A stretch of DNA of 64,000 nt, taken from Caulobacter henricii (GTDB taxonomy: Bacteria; Pseudomonadota; Alphaproteobacteria; Caulobacterales; Caulobacteraceae). Below, one piece after another: positions 62,357-64,000 of the stretch. The notes below the pieces were generated by a model that saw only the letters and a list, made by a program, of their open reading frames with translations, ran no database searches and was not told the DNA's origin. Within the stretch, counting starts at the first letter, position 1. Every line of letters begins with the position of its first letter. Location: positions 2,976,001 through 3,040,000 of the forward strand of contig NZ_CP013002.1 of NCBI RefSeq assembly GCF_001414055.1, written 5' to 3'. The translations under genes were made by a program, and so were the position numbers.

Positions 62357-63298
62357 ATGCCTCGTACCATCGGCTTTCTGGTCTATCCGGACTTCCAGCT
62401 GCTGGACGCCACCGGCCCGATCGCCACCTTCGAGATCGCCGCGCGCTACGCCCCGGGGGCCTATCGACTGCTGTTCCTGTCGCGCGACGGCGGCCTGATC
62501 ACGAGTTCGTCCGGCATGGCCGTCACCACCATGGCCCTTTCCGACGCCCCACCGCTCGATACCCTGATGGTGGCGGGCGGCGACGGTGTGAAAGACCCCG
62601 CCAGCTGCGGGATTACCCTCGCCTATGTGCGTGACACGGCCAAGACAGCCCGGCGCATCGCCAGTGTCTGTTCCGGGGCCTATGTCCTGGCCGAGGCCGG
62701 CCTGCTCGACGGCAAGCGCGCCACCACCCACTGGAGCCGCACCAAGGACTTCCAGAAGCGCTATCCGGCCATCCGGCTCGAGCCGGACCGGATCTTTGTC
62801 CAGGACGGCCAGATCTGGAGCTCGGCCGGGATCAGTGCCGGGATCGACCTGTCCCTGGCCCTGGTCGGGGCCGACGAGGGCGAGACCCTGGCCCGCCGGG
62901 TCGCCCAGCAGCTGGTGGTCTATCACCGCCGTCCGGGCGGTCAGTCGCAGTTCTCGGCCCTGATCGACATCAAGTCCCGGCGGTTCGATACCCTGCTGGC
63001 CTGGGCCCGCGAGCATCTGGCGGAGTCGCTGAGCGTCGAGCAGCTGGCCGACCGCGCCGCCATGAGCCCGCGCAACTTCGCCCGCCTGTTCACGGCCGAG
63101 ACCGGGGTCACCCCGGCCAAGGCCGTCGAGCGCCTGCGGGTCGAGGCGGCCCGGGCCCTGCTGGATTCCCAGCCGCTGCAGGTCGAGGACGTGGCCCTGG
63201 AAACCGGGTTCGGCGACCCGGAGCGCATGCGGCGGGCCTTCATCCGGGCCTTTGGCCAGCCCCCACAGGCCCTGAGACGCAAGGCCAAGGCGGGATGA
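62357..63298 (+). CDS. GlxA-family AraC transcriptional regulator
   Basis: A 313-residue regulator of the GlxA type: N-terminal DJ-1/PfpI-like domain (about 1-185: IGFLVYPDFQLLDATGPIAT, IASVCSGAYVLAEAGLLDGK, ATTHWSRTKDF) and a C-terminal AraC DNA-binding domain with two HTH motifs (LSVEQLADRAAMSPRNFARL and VEDVALETGFGDPERMRRAF). The N-terminal domain keeps a Cys at the elbow. It probably controls the divergent PfpI gene in response to an unknown small molecule. Confidence 0.94.
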   Translation: MPRTIGFLVYPDFQLLDATGPIATFEIAARYAPGAYRLLFLSRDGGLITSSSGMAVTTMALSDAPPLDTLMVAGGDGVKDPASCGITLAYVRDTAKTARRIASVCSGAYVLAEAGLLDGKRATTHWSRTKDFQKRYPAIRLEPDRIFVQDGQIWSSAGISAGIDLSLALVGADEGETLARRVAQQLVVYHRRPGGQSQFSALIDIKSRRFDTLLAWAREHLAESLSVEQLADRAAMSPRNFARLFTAETGVTPAKAVERLRVEAARALLDSQPLQVEDVALETGFGDPERMRRAFIRAFGQPPQALRRKAKAG

Positions 63299-63343
63299 GC
63301 GGATCGACATTCAGGATCACGACGGCGGCCGATCTCTTCAACT

Positions 63344-63476
63344 CCGTCATTCCCGCCCTTGTGGCGGGAACCCCTCTGTCCGCCGCTGATGCGGGAGGGG
63401 CGGCTCGCTGGTGGTCCGCTTGCGTCTCACCTGCCAGCTGAACCAGGGGTTCCCGCCACAAGGGCGGGAATGACGG
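63344..63476. repeat. 133-bp element with perfect 32-bp terminal inverted repeats
   Basis: Arms 63344-63375 and 63445-63476 are exact reverse complements over 32 bases; each arm contains its own palindrome (TCCCGCC/GGCGGGA). A 69-base interior has no ORF. The start resembles the CCCGG-type repeats of this window but is not the same sequence. Lies between the GlxA and cytochrome genes. Confidence 0.93.
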
Positions 63477-63528
63477 TGAATAGAGGACCATGGTCGGCCG
63501 AATGTCGATATGGCCAGGGCCGGCTAGT

Positions 63529-63957
63529 CTAGTGTCCCCCACCCCGGACGGGATGCGGGATGCGGGCCACCTCTGAGGCCGTCACCGGCTTGGCATAGCT
63601 GTTGCCGAAACTGGTGCGGATATAGGTCACCACTTGGGCGATCTGGTCGTCGTCCAGGGGTCCGGCCAGGCTGGGCATGCCGCCCTTGCCCAGCACCACC
63701 GCCGAGATCGGATAGGCCGCTCCGGCCAGCCGCGGATTGGCGGCCAGGGCCGGTATGGTCCCGGCACCGACACCCCCCTTGGCATCGGCCATGTGGCAGG
63801 CCTGGCAGACGGCCTCATAGACCTGCTGGCCGGTGACCGGCTTGGCCACGCGGACGACGCCGCCGCCGGTGTCGCCGCCGGCCGGGGTCTGGGCCAGGGC
63901 GGGCGTCGCGACGGCCAGCAGGCCGGCCAGGATCACGGGAGAAAGACGGACTGTCAT
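63529..63957 (-). CDS. Secreted class I cytochrome c
   Basis: A 142-residue cytochrome c with signal peptide (MTVRLSPVILAGLLAVATPALAQ), heme motif CQACH in YEAVCQACHMADAKGG, and axial Met in GKGGMPSLAGPLDDDQIAQV. The C-terminal part is typical of the subunit that accompanies membrane or periplasmic dehydrogenases. Its ATG is only 2 bases after the stop of the upstream gene on the same strand, which would be its partner enzyme; only the last residues of that gene are visible. Confidence 0.93.
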   Translation of the reverse strand: MTVRLSPVILAGLLAVATPALAQTPAGGDTGGGVVRVAKPVTGQQVYEAVCQACHMADAKGGVGAGTIPALAANPRLAGAAYPISAVVLGKGGMPSLAGPLDDDQIAQVVTYIRTSFGNSYAKPVTASEVARIPHPVRGGGH

Positions 63958-63959
63958 GC

Positions 63960-64000
63960 TCAGGCCTCCAGGGCGCGCTTGTGCAGGCGGGTAATGGCAT
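63960..64000 (-). CDS. 3' end of an unidentified gene upstream of the cytochrome
   Basis: The minus-strand frame ending in TGA at 63960-63962 reads ...AITRLHKRALEA, typical coding composition, and the cytochrome ATG follows after 2 bases, so this is probably the last dozen residues of a co-transcribed gene. A dehydrogenase is a guess from the cytochrome context. Too short to identify. Confidence 0.45.
   Translation of the reverse strand, partial: AITRLHKRALEA

Overview
The window is dense, GC-rich alphaproteobacterial chromosome that looks like a Caulobacteraceae genome, probably Caulobacter or a close relative. The evidence is a complete Caulobacter-type cpaA-cpaH/pilA tight-adherence pilus locus in the usual order, pseudaminic-acid genes of the kind Caulobacter uses for flagellin glycosylation, carB next to greA-type housekeeping genes, many 4-base ATGA gene overlaps, and dispersed GC-rich intergenic hairpins. 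Gene starts were re-chosen where a Shine-Dalgarno sequence or an overlap argued for it. No rRNA, tRNA, CRISPR array, transposase or prophage was seen.

Layout. 0-7.8 kb: the 3' part of carB, a small secreted protein, a conserved hypothetical, a glutathione transferase, a small membrane protein coupled to a histidine-rich chemotaxis receptor, and greA. 7.9-18 kb: surface-glycan region with an ELM1-like protein, a cytidylyltransferase plus pseG, a coupled methyltransferase / FAD oxidoreductase / WbqC operon, an SDR, a GT14 glycosyltransferase and pseI. 18-24.4 kb: glycine-zipper protein, trxB, PDZ protein, SleB-type lipoprotein hydrolase, dps and a hybrid histidine kinase. 24.4-28 kb: nadA-nadB-nadC behind two matching palindromes that flank a terminator-like hairpin. 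28-34.5 kb: kdsB-pheA-MAPEG, a membrane cytochrome c, NlpC/P60 and leucyl aminopeptidase, TPR protein. 34.5-37.5 kb: ATP-grasp protein, a small pilin-like ORF, and a coupled membrane protein / membrane LytTR regulator pair.

37.5-49.8 kb: the pilus locus on the minus strand (three pilA copies, cpaA, cpaB-cpaH), with a divergent group of a CpaC-N-domain protein and two TadE-like minor pilins. 49.8-53.4 kb: pabC, pabB and an MFS transporter. 53.5-64 kb: accessory enzymes, including a tyrosine phosphatase, hydrolases, an acyltransferase, a YgiD-type dioxygenase, a TetR/cytochrome c divergent pair around a near-perfect 30-bp palindrome, a DsbA-like oxidoreductase, a divergent PfpI/GlxA pair and a terminal cytochrome c.

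The least explained items are the methyltransferase/FAD/WbqC operon inside the split pseudaminic locus, the LytTR/membrane-protein pair, the doubled nad operator with an internal terminator, the pilA triplication, the 440-base structured gap before the GT14 gene, and several families of intergenic repeats, one of which sits right behind stop codons at three sites.
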